Source: Roseivirga ehrenbergii
GTDB lineage: Bacteria > Bacteroidota > Bacteroidia > Cytophagales > Cyclobacteriaceae
Assembly: GCF_001593005.1 (NCBI RefSeq)
Contig: NZ_LQZQ01000001.1
Span: 372,001-436,000, forward strand
Direction of reading: 5' to 3'
DNA: 64,000 nt
Shown one piece after another: positions 7,147 through 15,270 of the stretch. The stretch's first letter is position 1, and each line of letters starts with the position of its first letter. The translations under genes and the position numbers were made by a program. Below the pieces are notes generated by a model. That model had not been told where the DNA came from. It saw nothing but the letters and a program-made list of their open reading frames with translations, and made no database searches.

Positions 7147-7900
7147 ATATTTGAAAAAAGGCAAAAAAGTAAGTTCAGAGCAAATAAAGGCTCAGATGGA
7201 CTTTAGTAGCGTACTGGAAAATTCAGCTACTATGCTGGAGGGCAACCTTCCCAAAGATGTTATCACCAAATCTGGAGTGAGCAGAATGTGGTTTCTACTA
7301 CTCTTATTGCCACTTGCTGCTGGAGTTTACTTTTATACGCTTCCGAGCGAACCCTTAGAAAATGCTTCACAGCCCCCTATTGAGCAACAGGTAGCAGAAG
7401 AAATGCCCGAACAAACTGTTCCTTTAGATACAATTGAGAGCAATACCACTGAAAAAAATGTAACGGAAAAGGATGCGGTTGTGATAGCCAAACCAGAGCC
7501 ACAGGTTTCTCCAGAGCCCAAACAAAAAGTAACCGAAACCAATGCGGTAAAAGAAAAAGAGGCTGCCTTTAGTAAAGAAGTTGAAAAAGAAGATGTCTTT
7601 ATAAAGGCCAGCCCAAAGATGGGTTTTGAGGCATTTTATGCTTTTTTGGATCAGGAAATCAAGTTCCCAGAAAATGCCAATTCAAATATTTTTGAAGGCT
7701 ATGTAAAAGTGCTTTTTGCCATTAATCCAGACGGCAGCATTTCTGATTTTGAAATCCAAGAAAGCTTGGGCGAGTCTTTCGATAAAGAAGCCCTACGGGT
7801 GCTCAAATTGGTGAATGAATGGAGTCCTGCTACTTTTAATAGTGAGGCCGTACGCAGCCAGCTTTCTATAAAACTAAAGTTTGACCGAGACAATAATTAA
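7136..7900 (+). CDS. One-pass membrane protein with TonB C-terminal-like domain
   Basis: 254 residues: a cytoplasmic N-terminal segment of about 50 residues, one membrane helix (about 51-69, MWFLLLLLPLAAGVYFYTL), a long Pro/Glu/Lys/Thr-rich periplasmic linker (70-155) and a TonB-C-like fold (about 165-250; YVKVLFAINPDGSISDFEI and LKLVNEWSPA). The architecture is that of a TonB-type protein, but the N-terminal 50 residues facing the cytoplasm and the 11-base overlap with the sigma gene make an anti-sigma or sigma-tethering role possible. There is no ExbB/ExbD next to it. Starts at ATG 7136 inside the sigma gene. Confidence 0.75.
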   Translation: MKYRYLKKGKKVSSEQIKAQMDFSSVLENSATMLEGNLPKDVITKSGVSRMWFLLLLLPLAAGVYFYTLPSEPLENASQPPIEQQVAEEMPEQTVPLDTIESNTTEKNVTEKDAVVIAKPEPQVSPEPKQKVTETNAVKEKEAAFSKEVEKEDVFIKASPKMGFEAFYAFLDQEIKFPENANSNIFEGYVKVLFAINPDGSISDFEIQESLGESFDKEALRVLKLVNEWSPATFNSEAVRSQLSIKLKFDRDNN

Positions 7901-7902
7901 TC

Positions 7903-10383
7903 ATGAGGAAGCTAAGACCAATTGCCTGCCTGTTTTTATTGTTTCTCGTCAAGCTTACAAGTGCTCAGACATTCCAGAAACAAGATTCATTAAAACTGCC
8001 CACTCTAACAAACCCTCAAATGGTTTGGGCAGATTTTAACTCTGACAAATATTATGATCTGCTCGTTTACGGAAAAGAGCCTAGCAGCGATTCCACTCAA
8101 TTTTTTCTTTTCAAAAACGAGGGTGACTTGTTCGTTGAATCTATTCGCCTGCCCTTTTTCGACCTTAAAATTCATGCCTTAGAGATAATTGACATCGATA
8201 AAGATGGTGAATTAGACATTGTGTTTTCTGGCGTAAAAGCAGGCACAGACACGCTGTTCTCATCACTCATCAATCAAGGAGGATTTGAATTTCAACTGCT
8301 CCCTACTCCAATGGCTTCTATTCTTACTGAAGAGTTTATGCTTCGAGACTTTAACAGAGACAATCTTTTGGAATTGGTTTACATAGACTCCGATGCAAAA
8401 GTTAAATACTTAACGGGCACAGCACTTGGCTGGGAAGAGCAACCAAATTTTTTCAACGATTCACCAGCAGATGCACTATTCGATTTGGACCTGAACAGTG
8501 ATGGCCTCCGGGACTTGCTGATTTCTTCTTCTAACCGACCAGACTCATTGACCCGATATCTCCAGAACCGGCTTTCGAAATGGGAGGATTTTCAAAAACC
8601 TTTTCCTTTTGATAACCTATCCATCAGTATTTTTACCCATGGGGCTTTTACTAAAAGTGGCTATCCAGATATGTTTCTTTCAGGAAACTTAATGGGAGGC
8701 AGCTCGTCCAACTTCTTGATAAAAAGCAAACAAGATACTTTTGACCTTACCGAAATTCTTCCTGACATAGAAGTTTTAGATGCTCTAATGGCAGATTTTG
8801 ATTCTGATGGAAAAACAGACTTATGGCTTAGCACCCGCAACGAAGACAACGAATTTGCTAGTTATTTTCTAAATGATTTAGCCGACCCGAAGGACACCGT
8901 AATCATGAATACAGAAAATGCCTCCGTAACTCGTTTTGCGGATTATACCAGAGATGGAAATCTAGACTTCGCTCAACTGCTTTCTTCTGGTGATTCTTTG
9001 GAAGTTTTCTTCTTCAAAAATGAACAAACCCTATTCAATGAAGGGCCTAGGAACCCACATTTAATCAATGCGGTTCAAACGGGAATAGGACAAGGGTTAA
9101 TTGTTTGGGGTACAGGTTATGATTCACTCACAGCAACTGAGCTTATATCATATGATGTAATCATAGCCAACTCAGATACCGTAGCCCTTAATGATGGCAC
9201 TCTTAATATTAATACGCCTAACCCACGGCTCCCAAATCACGGTAATCAGCTTTACGCCAAACAGTCCATTTTTAGCAATTTGGCACCCGGAAATTACTTT
9301 CACTATATAAATGCTGCTGATAATGCATTCAATTATCTAAGTAATGGAAACTGCAAACCTAACACTAACATTCTCAATCAATTTGCCATCTGCACAGCAG
9401 AAGATTTAGAAGCCTCAGTGATTGAAACATGTAAAGGAAGCACATTGGTATTGGGCACACCTACCATTTTAAGGAATTGGGTTTCGGAAAAACGTGGCCC
9501 TTTAGGTCAATCCTCCATATTACGGTACGAAGCGGATTTAGACGACACGATCTATGGATCTGTGGTGGAATTTAAAAATTGTAGCGATGGCCAGCTAACA
9601 TATATTATCCAGTCAAAGGATACCGAAATTCCAGAGCTCAATATGCCTAAATACAACCTTATTTGTCCAGGAGATACGGTGTCATTCTCAGCAGATGCAG
9701 CATGGAGCAACATTCAATGGACAGCGGCCCAATTAGGTAATCTGGGCGCTGGACATGCCATCAGCTTTGTGCCCACAGAATCTCAGCTCGTTTTTTTCTA
9801 TGGCGAAAACGAAGACGGCTGTTCTTTTAACTACACAACTTTTGTAGAAATAGAAGATTTTAAGCCCTCAGTCAAAGACTCCGTTTTAACCATTAATGTC
9901 GGTGAAAGTGTAGAATTAATGGCCAGCGGGGGTTCCTCCTATAAATGGCTACCTTCTGTAGGTCTTAGCAACCCTAACATTGCAAATCCGCAGGCAAGCC
10001 CACGATCAGACATTACCTATATGGTGACCATAACAAGCGAAAATGGATGTACAGAAACATTAGAAGTTCAGGTAAATGTTACCCAAACTGGAGGAGTCGC
10101 CAATCTTTTTACGCCAAATGGCGATGGTAGGAACGACAACATTGTGGTTTTTCTAAGTCAAGTTCCAAACGAATTTCAATTCAGTATATTCAACCGATCG
10201 GGTAATTTAGTCTACCAAACCAAAAATCCGCAAGAGGCCATGAATAGTGGGTGGGATGGTACCGTAAATGGATCAACCGTTTCGAGTGGTGTCTATTTCT
10301 GGAGCGTGAGTGGACAATTTGAAAATGGCCAACCCGTAAAACTCAATGGTACCACCAATGGTAAAATCAGTTTAGTGAGGTAA
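7903..10383 (+). CDS. Secreted FG-GAP/VCBS-like protein with type B (CHU_C) T9SS sorting domain
   Basis: 826 residues with a signal peptide (cleavage near TSAQ, residue 21). The N-terminal half has repeats around calcium-loop-like DxDxDG segments (DIDKDGELDIVFSG, DLNSDGLRDLLIS, DFDSDGKTDLWLS), typical of FG-GAP/VCBS beta-propellers. Around 600-730 there are Ig-like/PKD-like modules. The last 90 residues (LFTPNGDGRND, FQFSIFNRSGNLVYQ, GWDGTVNGSTVSSGVYFW) are the CHU_C type B sorting domain recognised by the type IX secretion system. It is therefore probably exported to or through the cell surface. The next gene, a PorP/SprF protein, starts within its stop (TAATG), the usual pairing for type B cargo such as SprB/SprF. 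Ligand unknown. Confidence 0.85.
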   Translation: MRKLRPIACLFLLFLVKLTSAQTFQKQDSLKLPTLTNPQMVWADFNSDKYYDLLVYGKEPSSDSTQFFLFKNEGDLFVESIRLPFFDLKIHALEIIDIDKDGELDIVFSGVKAGTDTLFSSLINQGGFEFQLLPTPMASILTEEFMLRDFNRDNLLELVYIDSDAKVKYLTGTALGWEEQPNFFNDSPADALFDLDLNSDGLRDLLISSSNRPDSLTRYLQNRLSKWEDFQKPFPFDNLSISIFTHGAFTKSGYPDMFLSGNLMGGSSSNFLIKSKQDTFDLTEILPDIEVLDALMADFDSDGKTDLWLSTRNEDNEFASYFLNDLADPKDTVIMNTENASVTRFADYTRDGNLDFAQLLSSGDSLEVFFFKNEQTLFNEGPRNPHLINAVQTGIGQGLIVWGTGYDSLTATELISYDVIIANSDTVALNDGTLNINTPNPRLPNHGNQLYAKQSIFSNLAPGNYFHYINAADNAFNYLSNGNCKPNTNILNQFAICTAEDLEASVIETCKGSTLVLGTPTILRNWVSEKRGPLGQSSILRYEADLDDTIYGSVVEFKNCSDGQLTYIIQSKDTEIPELNMPKYNLICPGDTVSFSADAAWSNIQWTAAQLGNLGAGHAISFVPTESQLVFFYGENEDGCSFNYTTFVEIEDFKPSVKDSVLTINVGESVELMASGGSSYKWLPSVGLSNPNIANPQASPRSDITYMVTITSENGCTETLEVQVNVTQTGGVANLFTPNGDGRNDNIVVFLSQVPNEFQFSIFNRSGNLVYQTKNPQEAMNSGWDGTVNGSTVSSGVYFWSVSGQFENGQPVKLNGTTNGKISLVR

Positions 10384-11864
10384 TGAGAATGAACCGAAGG
10401 TCACTAGTTATTCTTTCTCTTTTGAGTATTTTCATGATTGAAAGTGCCTACTCACAACAGTTTAATTTTTCGTTGCTTTCTTATGCAGAACAAAGGTTGA
10501 ACCCTGCTTATGCGGCTACCGATAACTATTGGGCCGCAGATGCCCTTCATAGAAGTCAGCAAACAGCACCCGACTTCAGCATTAACAGTACTTCATTTTC
10601 ATTCAAATATCCTCATTTGATGCCAAACCGCCAGAATGTGCAAGGCGGTTTTGGGTTGAATGTAATGAATGATCAATCTGGAAGTACAAATACTTTTGAG
10701 GTTCAAGAAGTAGGGCTTTCCTATGCACTTCAGTTTAAGTCCGATATTGGTGAAACACTTTCTTTTGGCGTTAGTGGCTTTCATCATAAGCAAGGGTTCA
10801 CTTTCTCCAATTTCCTGACCAATACCCAATACATTCCCGATAGAGGTTTTGATTCTTCCATCAACAATGGAGAAACTCTGCAAGAATTGAGTGACACCTA
10901 TTTCCGAATAAATACAGGAATGCTCTATCAGTATATGAACAAGAATGGCCAATTAATTTCACGTTTAGGCTTTTCTATTTTTGACGTAAACAGACCTGAA
11001 AGTTCATTCTTCAATACTGGGTCAAAAGTCCCTCCCACTTACATGGGCGAGTTATTCTTCTCCATTTACCAAACACCAAAATTGAATGTAACCCCTAATT
11101 TTCTCTGGGTTCATCACACCAAAAGAAACAGGCTAAATATTGGGCTAGCCAGTGAATATCAAGTAGCGAATGACACTAAAATTGGTTTGGGACTTAAGTA
11201 TCTGTTGGGAAGAGATTTAATAAGCTCCATCGAACTCCAAAAAGGAAACTTATCAATTGGAATGGACTATGACTTGTCTGTAAACGCAAAAAACTCAGCC
11301 AATACGGGCGCTTTCGAGTTTGGGTTAAGACTAAAAGGATTGGTGCGAGAGAGAGAGAAAAGAAAAAAACAGAGTCCCAAAAAAATTTCTCAACCACTTA
11401 GAGCAGCACCAGAGAAACGCTACAACCTGCAGCCAATTACGCTACCGAGTTACGTGCCAATGGCACAGCTACCAATTGGGCAAGTTGTAGCCAAAAACAC
11501 CAAGCCCACTAAAACAGGAACAGCCCAAGTAGAACAATCCTATTCGTTCAATTATTCACTCAATCAGTATGCCCTTAAGGAACGAATCAAAGAAGAATTA
11601 AGGCCTATCTTAAACAGCCTCATGGCTGATGAAATTAAATTCGTAACCATCGAAGGCCATACCGACAATACAGGTAGTGCTGAATTGAATAATAGACTAT
11701 CGCTATCGCGTGCCCAAACCATTGCCGACTATTTGATAGAAAATGGAGTTTCTGAAAAAAGGATTCAAGTGCGTGGTTACGGAGAAGAAATTCCTATCAG
11801 TAATAACAACACACCATTAGGCAGAGCGATGAATCGTAGGGTTGTTATTTCCATTTATCGCTAG
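10383..11864 (+). CDS. PorP/SprF family outer-membrane protein fused to OmpA-like domain
   Basis: 493 residues: signal peptide (about 1-24), a PorP/SprF barrel (about 25-315; QFNFSLLSYAEQRLNPAYA is the typical opening), a basic Lys/Pro-rich linker (about 318-380) and an OmpA C-terminal domain (about 385-493; IEGHTDNTGS, LSLSRAQTIADYL, RGYGEE, NRRVVI) that binds peptidoglycan. PorP/SprF proteins dock type B cargo at the surface after T9SS export. Most family members lack an OmpA domain, so here the anchor seems tied to the cell wall. The start codon overlaps the upstream stop; a second ATG six bases later (10389) is equally possible. Confidence 0.88.
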   Translation: MRMNRRSLVILSLLSIFMIESAYSQQFNFSLLSYAEQRLNPAYAATDNYWAADALHRSQQTAPDFSINSTSFSFKYPHLMPNRQNVQGGFGLNVMNDQSGSTNTFEVQEVGLSYALQFKSDIGETLSFGVSGFHHKQGFTFSNFLTNTQYIPDRGFDSSINNGETLQELSDTYFRINTGMLYQYMNKNGQLISRLGFSIFDVNRPESSFFNTGSKVPPTYMGELFFSIYQTPKLNVTPNFLWVHHTKRNRLNIGLASEYQVANDTKIGLGLKYLLGRDLISSIELQKGNLSIGMDYDLSVNAKNSANTGAFEFGLRLKGLVREREKRKKQSPKKISQPLRAAPEKRYNLQPITLPSYVPMAQLPIGQVVAKNTKPTKTGTAQVEQSYSFNYSLNQYALKERIKEELRPILNSLMADEIKFVTIEGHTDNTGSAELNNRLSLSRAQTIADYLIENGVSEKRIQVRGYGEEIPISNNNTPLGRAMNRRVVISIYR

Positions 11865-12016
11865 GTATTCCCACATCAGACCTGCACCAAAAACTTGTGA
11901 TTGACCACCTACATTATTAGGTAATTGCTTACATTTAGTAACCTGTTCAAATAAAAGATGCTTTAGCGAACGGCTATTTTTGCCTTCCTTTACCTAACTT
12001 TTATAAAACAAACTGA

Positions 12017-12469
12017 ATGAAACTCACTAAACTGCTCCTTTTTGGCTTTGCGCTTTTCGCAATTTCTTCTTGCTCTAATTCAAAAACCGATATTTCTGAA
12101 TTGATTTTAGGGGAATGGTACAACGAGTCTATGATCGTTACCATAGATCACGGTAAGCCTGAAGAATCAGCCTTCAAAGTCCCTATTGGTAGTTGGGAAG
12201 AAATTCTTGGAATAAAGCCCATATTGACCACCTACACAATTGACGGAAATTATTCTTCAATCTATACAGATTTATCTGGAGAAGTATCCATGGAAACTTT
12301 CGGTACATGGGAAGTAAAAGGCGACAGTATTTACCTTACGGAAAATGACATTACTACCGCATACAAATTCGTGTGGATGGATGGCAAGGCAGAGTTTACA
12401 GGTTTTTTGGACTGGGATGAAGATGGTTTACCCGATGATTTGTACTCGGGTATTCAAATCAAGAAATGA
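12017..12469 (+). CDS. Small lipoprotein, lipocalin-like
   Basis: 150 residues. The N terminus is a lipoprotein signal peptide with lipobox AISSC (Cys about residue 20). The body opens with LILGEWYNESM and has an even series of short beta strands (TYTIDGNYSSIY, TFGTWEVKGDSIYLTE), like lipocalin-like DUFs common in Bacteroidota; near the C terminus there is a DWDEDGLPDD acidic stretch that could bind calcium. Ligand unknown. It lies 150 bases past the SprF/OmpA gene; the spacer shows no clear hairpin. Confidence 0.7.
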   Translation: MKLTKLLLFGFALFAISSCSNSKTDISELILGEWYNESMIVTIDHGKPEESAFKVPIGSWEEILGIKPILTTYTIDGNYSSIYTDLSGEVSMETFGTWEVKGDSIYLTENDITTAYKFVWMDGKAEFTGFLDWDEDGLPDDLYSGIQIKK

Positions 12470-12492
12470 TTTTTTAACCAAACATATAAACT

Positions 12493-12909
12493 ATGGACAT
12501 TTCAAACATCAATTGGTTGGCGGTTGTCGTATCGACAGTGGCCTATTTTGCACTGGGCGCTATATGGTATGGCCCTCTTTTCGGTAAAGCTTGGCAGCGG
12601 GGTGTTGGTCTCTCTGATGAAGAACTCAAGAAGGCAAATATGGGCAAACTATTCGGTAGCGCTCTGATTCTTTCATTTGTGGTAAGTTTTGGAATGGCCA
12701 TGTTCTTTTATGGTTTTGGAGAAAACCCAGATATGGATGCCACAATGGGTGGAATGATGGGCTTAATGACAGGCCTTTTCTTTATAATTCCTTCTACCGC
12801 GCTTAATTATAATTTCGCTAGAAAGGGAGTTGGACTGATCATGATTGACTCACTTTACCACACCATCGCATTCACCATTATAGGTGTTATTTTGGGTGTT
12901 TGGAAATAG
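12493..12909 (+). CDS. DUF1761 family membrane protein
   Basis: 138 residues with four membrane segments (about 8-28, 52-73, 84-105, 115-136). The opening INWLAVVVSTVAYFALGAIWYGPLFGKAW is the characteristic start of DUF1761 proteins; their function is unknown. It begins 23 bases after the lipoprotein stop and may be cotranscribed. A structured hairpin follows. Confidence 0.85.
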   Translation: MDISNINWLAVVVSTVAYFALGAIWYGPLFGKAWQRGVGLSDEELKKANMGKLFGSALILSFVVSFGMAMFFYGFGENPDMDATMGGMMGLMTGLFFIIPSTALNYNFARKGVGLIMIDSLYHTIAFTIIGVILGVWK

Positions 12910-12949
12910 CCAACATACGTTAAAAACCATATTCTCAATAACAAATTTC

Positions 12950-12996
12950 AAAGCCCATGCGTTTAGCTTGTCATCACCTAAACATACATGGGCTTT
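12950..12996 (+). terminator. Long hairpin, probable terminator
   Basis: A 10-bp stem AAAGCCCATG (12950-12959)/CATGGGCTTT (12987-12996) encloses a second stem GTTTAG (12961-12966)/CTAAAC (12978-12983). It follows the DUF1761 gene by about 40 bases and ends in TTTTAA. The T-run is short, so it could also be a processing structure. Confidence 0.55.
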
Positions 12997-13097
12997 TAAC
13001 CGTCTAGGGTGTAATTAAAAAATTTATGGTGCCCGATGGTCATCGCGGGAACTAACTGAGCAATTTTTTTATTTAGGAATGGTCAAATAACTCAGAA

Positions 13098-13265
13098 ATG
13101 AAAAACCAAAAACAGCAGTCGCTACCTGTTACCTACAAACAAGGCTGGCAAATAGCCCAAGCCGAAGATGAAATGTTCACCCAAATCAATAACCGACTGA
13201 AGGCCATTAAGGCCATCAATAAACTGAAACGCGGTGAGCTTTTTTTAGAGGTAATTGAGAGCTGA
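13098..13265 (+). CDS. Small hypothetical ORF (55 aa)
   Basis: An ATG-started frame of 55 codons lies in the 368-bp gap between two convergent genes. The product is basic and predicted helical (QGWQIAQAEDEMF, NRLKAIKAINKLKRGELFL), with no membrane segment or signal peptide. It stops 12 bases before the convergent epimerase gene stop. I do not recognise it; its regular helix pattern suggests a real small protein rather than chance, but it could be noise. Confidence 0.4.
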   Translation: MKNQKQQSLPVTYKQGWQIAQAEDEMFTQINNRLKAIKAINKLKRGELFLEVIES

Positions 13266-13277
13266 AATAGCCCCTCT

Positions 13278-14078
13278 TTAAAAATCCAGAGGACTCGGTT
13301 TTAAGAAGCTATACCCTAGGTCAGTAAGCTTTTTTCCCGACACTTTTTTAGAATCAATAAGTTCAGGCGCCTCCCAAATAGGTTGGTCGAAGTTATACTT
13401 ATGCGCCATGGCTTCGTGTACTTCTTTGCGTGTTGGGTGTTCGGGGCAAACTAAATTGAATGTGTCCTCTTCTGGCAAATCACCCTTTATTAATTGCTGA
13501 ATAATATTGATGACATCATCGCGGTGAATGTAATTCACTGGAGTAGAAGCTCCTGAAGTGGTCTTGCCTGCAAACCACTTCCCGGGAATTCTGTCCCCGC
13601 CCATTAAGCCTCCACAACGGAGTACCGTAAGCTTTGCTTCCACTTGGCGAATTTCTCTTTCACCCAATATCACCGCTTTTGTCGATCCATTTTCTAAGTC
13701 GAAATTGGTAGTTTCGGTTACCCAATCGCCTGTATTCGGATAGTAAGAAGTAGAACTCACAAAAATCACTTTGGGCACTTTGTGCTGATCAACCAAATAT
13801 TTTAAATACTTGATTTGTTCGCCATAAAATTCAGGCGTATTTCTTTTCCTCCCAGGAGGAATATTGATCACCAATACATCGGTTTGAAAAAGAGTATTGA
13901 AGTTTTCGCCTGTTGGCATTGGTTCCATTTTGAGTAAAAACGGACTAATTCCTGCGCTAGAAAGTAAATCGAATTTCTCTTTTGAAGTTGTGCTACCCAG
14001 TACAGAAAAACCTTCTTGACATAATTTTTCCCCTAAAGCTAAGCCCAACCAACCACAACCAACGATACTTACCTTCAT
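13278..14078 (-). CDS. NAD(P)-binding epimerase-like protein (YeeZ-type extended SDR)
   Basis: 266 residues with an N-terminal Rossmann fold opened by VGCGWLGLALGEKL (the GxGxxG loop) and an SDR-like SSTSYYP segment (about residues 107-113) with the Tyr of the usual YxxxK region less clear. FVSSTSYY and the later YIHRDDVINII are typical of extended or atypical SDRs such as YeeZ. The substrate is unknown. It follows bshA on the same strand by 11 bases, so it is probably in that operon and could act in sugar-nucleotide or thiol metabolism, but that is only proximity. Confidence 0.7.
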   Translation of the reverse strand: MKVSIVGCGWLGLALGEKLCQEGFSVLGSTTSKEKFDLLSSAGISPFLLKMEPMPTGENFNTLFQTDVLVINIPPGRKRNTPEFYGEQIKYLKYLVDQHKVPKVIFVSSTSYYPNTGDWVTETTNFDLENGSTKAVILGEREIRQVEAKLTVLRCGGLMGGDRIPGKWFAGKTTSGASTPVNYIHRDDVINIIQQLIKGDLPEEDTFNLVCPEHPTRKEVHEAMAHKYNFDQPIWEAPELIDSKKVSGKKLTDLGYSFLKPSPLDF

Positions 14079-14089
14079 CCAAAACTTGA

Positions 14090-15232
14090 TTATATCGTGG
14101 CTTGAGCTTTCATTTCAGCAACTACCTTTTCGTAATACGCTTCGTATTGAGGAAGAATATTTGTGATGTCGAAATCTTTGGCTCTTTTTAGTGCATTGGT
14201 TTTGAAGGTTGGCAAATTCTCATCTTTCAGAATATGTAGAGCATTTTTCGTCATGTCCTCCACATCTCCAATTGGCGATACAAAACCAGTTATACCATGC
14301 AAGTTCAATTCAGGAATACCACCAGCATTTGAGGTTACCAATGGTACTTCACAGGCCATAGCTTCTAGAGCAGATAAACCAAAACTTTCTTTTTCAGAAG
14401 GCATTAAGAATAAATCGGCAACAGAAAGCACTTCTTGTACGGCCTCTAACTTTCCTAAAAACCGAACTTCGTCATAAATACCCAGCTCACGGCAAAGTGT
14501 TTCTATATGGCCTCTTTCTGGGCCATCGCCCACTAAAAGTAAACGAGCTGGTATTTGTTCTTGAATTTTATGGAACACTTTCACTACATCGTCAATACGC
14601 TTTACTTTTCTGAAGTTTGAAGTGTGAACGATGAGCTTTTCCCCATTCGGGCAAATGGCGGTTTTAAAGTGTTCTTTGCGTTGTTTCTTAAATTTTTCTA
14701 GATCGATAAAATTGGGGATCACCTCAATTTCACGTCTGATGTTGAAATGCTTGTAGGTATCTTTCTTTAAATCTTCTGAAACCGAAGTAACGCCATCCGA
14801 CTGGTTGATGCTATAGGTTACCACAGGTTCATACGATGGATCTTTTCCCACCAAAGTAATATCTGTACCGTGCAAAGTGGTAATAACTGGGATTTCAATG
14901 CCTTGATCTTTTAAAATTTGCTTGGCCAACACCGCAGCCGAAGCATGTGGAATTGCATAATGCACATGCAGCAAATCAAGCTTTTCGTATTTCACCACAT
15001 CCACCATTTTACTTGCCAACGCGAGTTCGTAAGGAGGGAATTTAAAAAGCGGATAGGAACGAATATTTACCTCGTGATAAAAAAGATTCTCGTTAAAGAA
15101 GTCCAATCTAGTGGGTTGAGAATAGGTAATAAAATGAATTTTATATCCTTTTTTAGCCAGTCCTATTCCTAGTTCTGTAGCTACAACTCCCGAACCACCA
15201 AAGGTTGGGTAACACACAATTCCAATATTCAT
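14090..15232 (-). CDS. bshA: N-acetyl-alpha-D-glucosaminyl L-malate synthase
   Basis: A 380-residue GT-B glycosyltransferase of family GT4 that joins GlcNAc from UDP-GlcNAc to L-malate, the first step of bacillithiol synthesis. The start IGIVCYPTFGGSGVVATELG and the segments LLHVHYAIPHA, SNFRKVKRIDDVV and SEKESFGLSALEAMACEVPLV (the acidic E-x7-E donor site) match BshA closely. Bacillithiol is the main low-molecular-weight thiol of many Bacteroidota. The gene lies between a GH3 gene and an epimerase-like gene; bshB and bshC are not in the window. Confidence 0.92.
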   Translation of the reverse strand: MNIGIVCYPTFGGSGVVATELGIGLAKKGYKIHFITYSQPTRLDFFNENLFYHEVNIRSYPLFKFPPYELALASKMVDVVKYEKLDLLHVHYAIPHASAAVLAKQILKDQGIEIPVITTLHGTDITLVGKDPSYEPVVTYSINQSDGVTSVSEDLKKDTYKHFNIRREIEVIPNFIDLEKFKKQRKEHFKTAICPNGEKLIVHTSNFRKVKRIDDVVKVFHKIQEQIPARLLLVGDGPERGHIETLCRELGIYDEVRFLGKLEAVQEVLSVADLFLMPSEKESFGLSALEAMACEVPLVTSNAGGIPELNLHGITGFVSPIGDVEDMTKNALHILKDENLPTFKTNALKRAKDFDITNILPQYEAYYEKVVAEMKAQATI

Positions 15233-15270
15233 TAATTCTAGCGCTTTAAAGCCAACTTTCTTTCAACTGG

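Noticed and set aside
10599-10952. 117-residue minus-strand frame inside the SprF/OmpA gene
   Set aside because: Antisense to a well-supported barrel domain; no domain or start signal.
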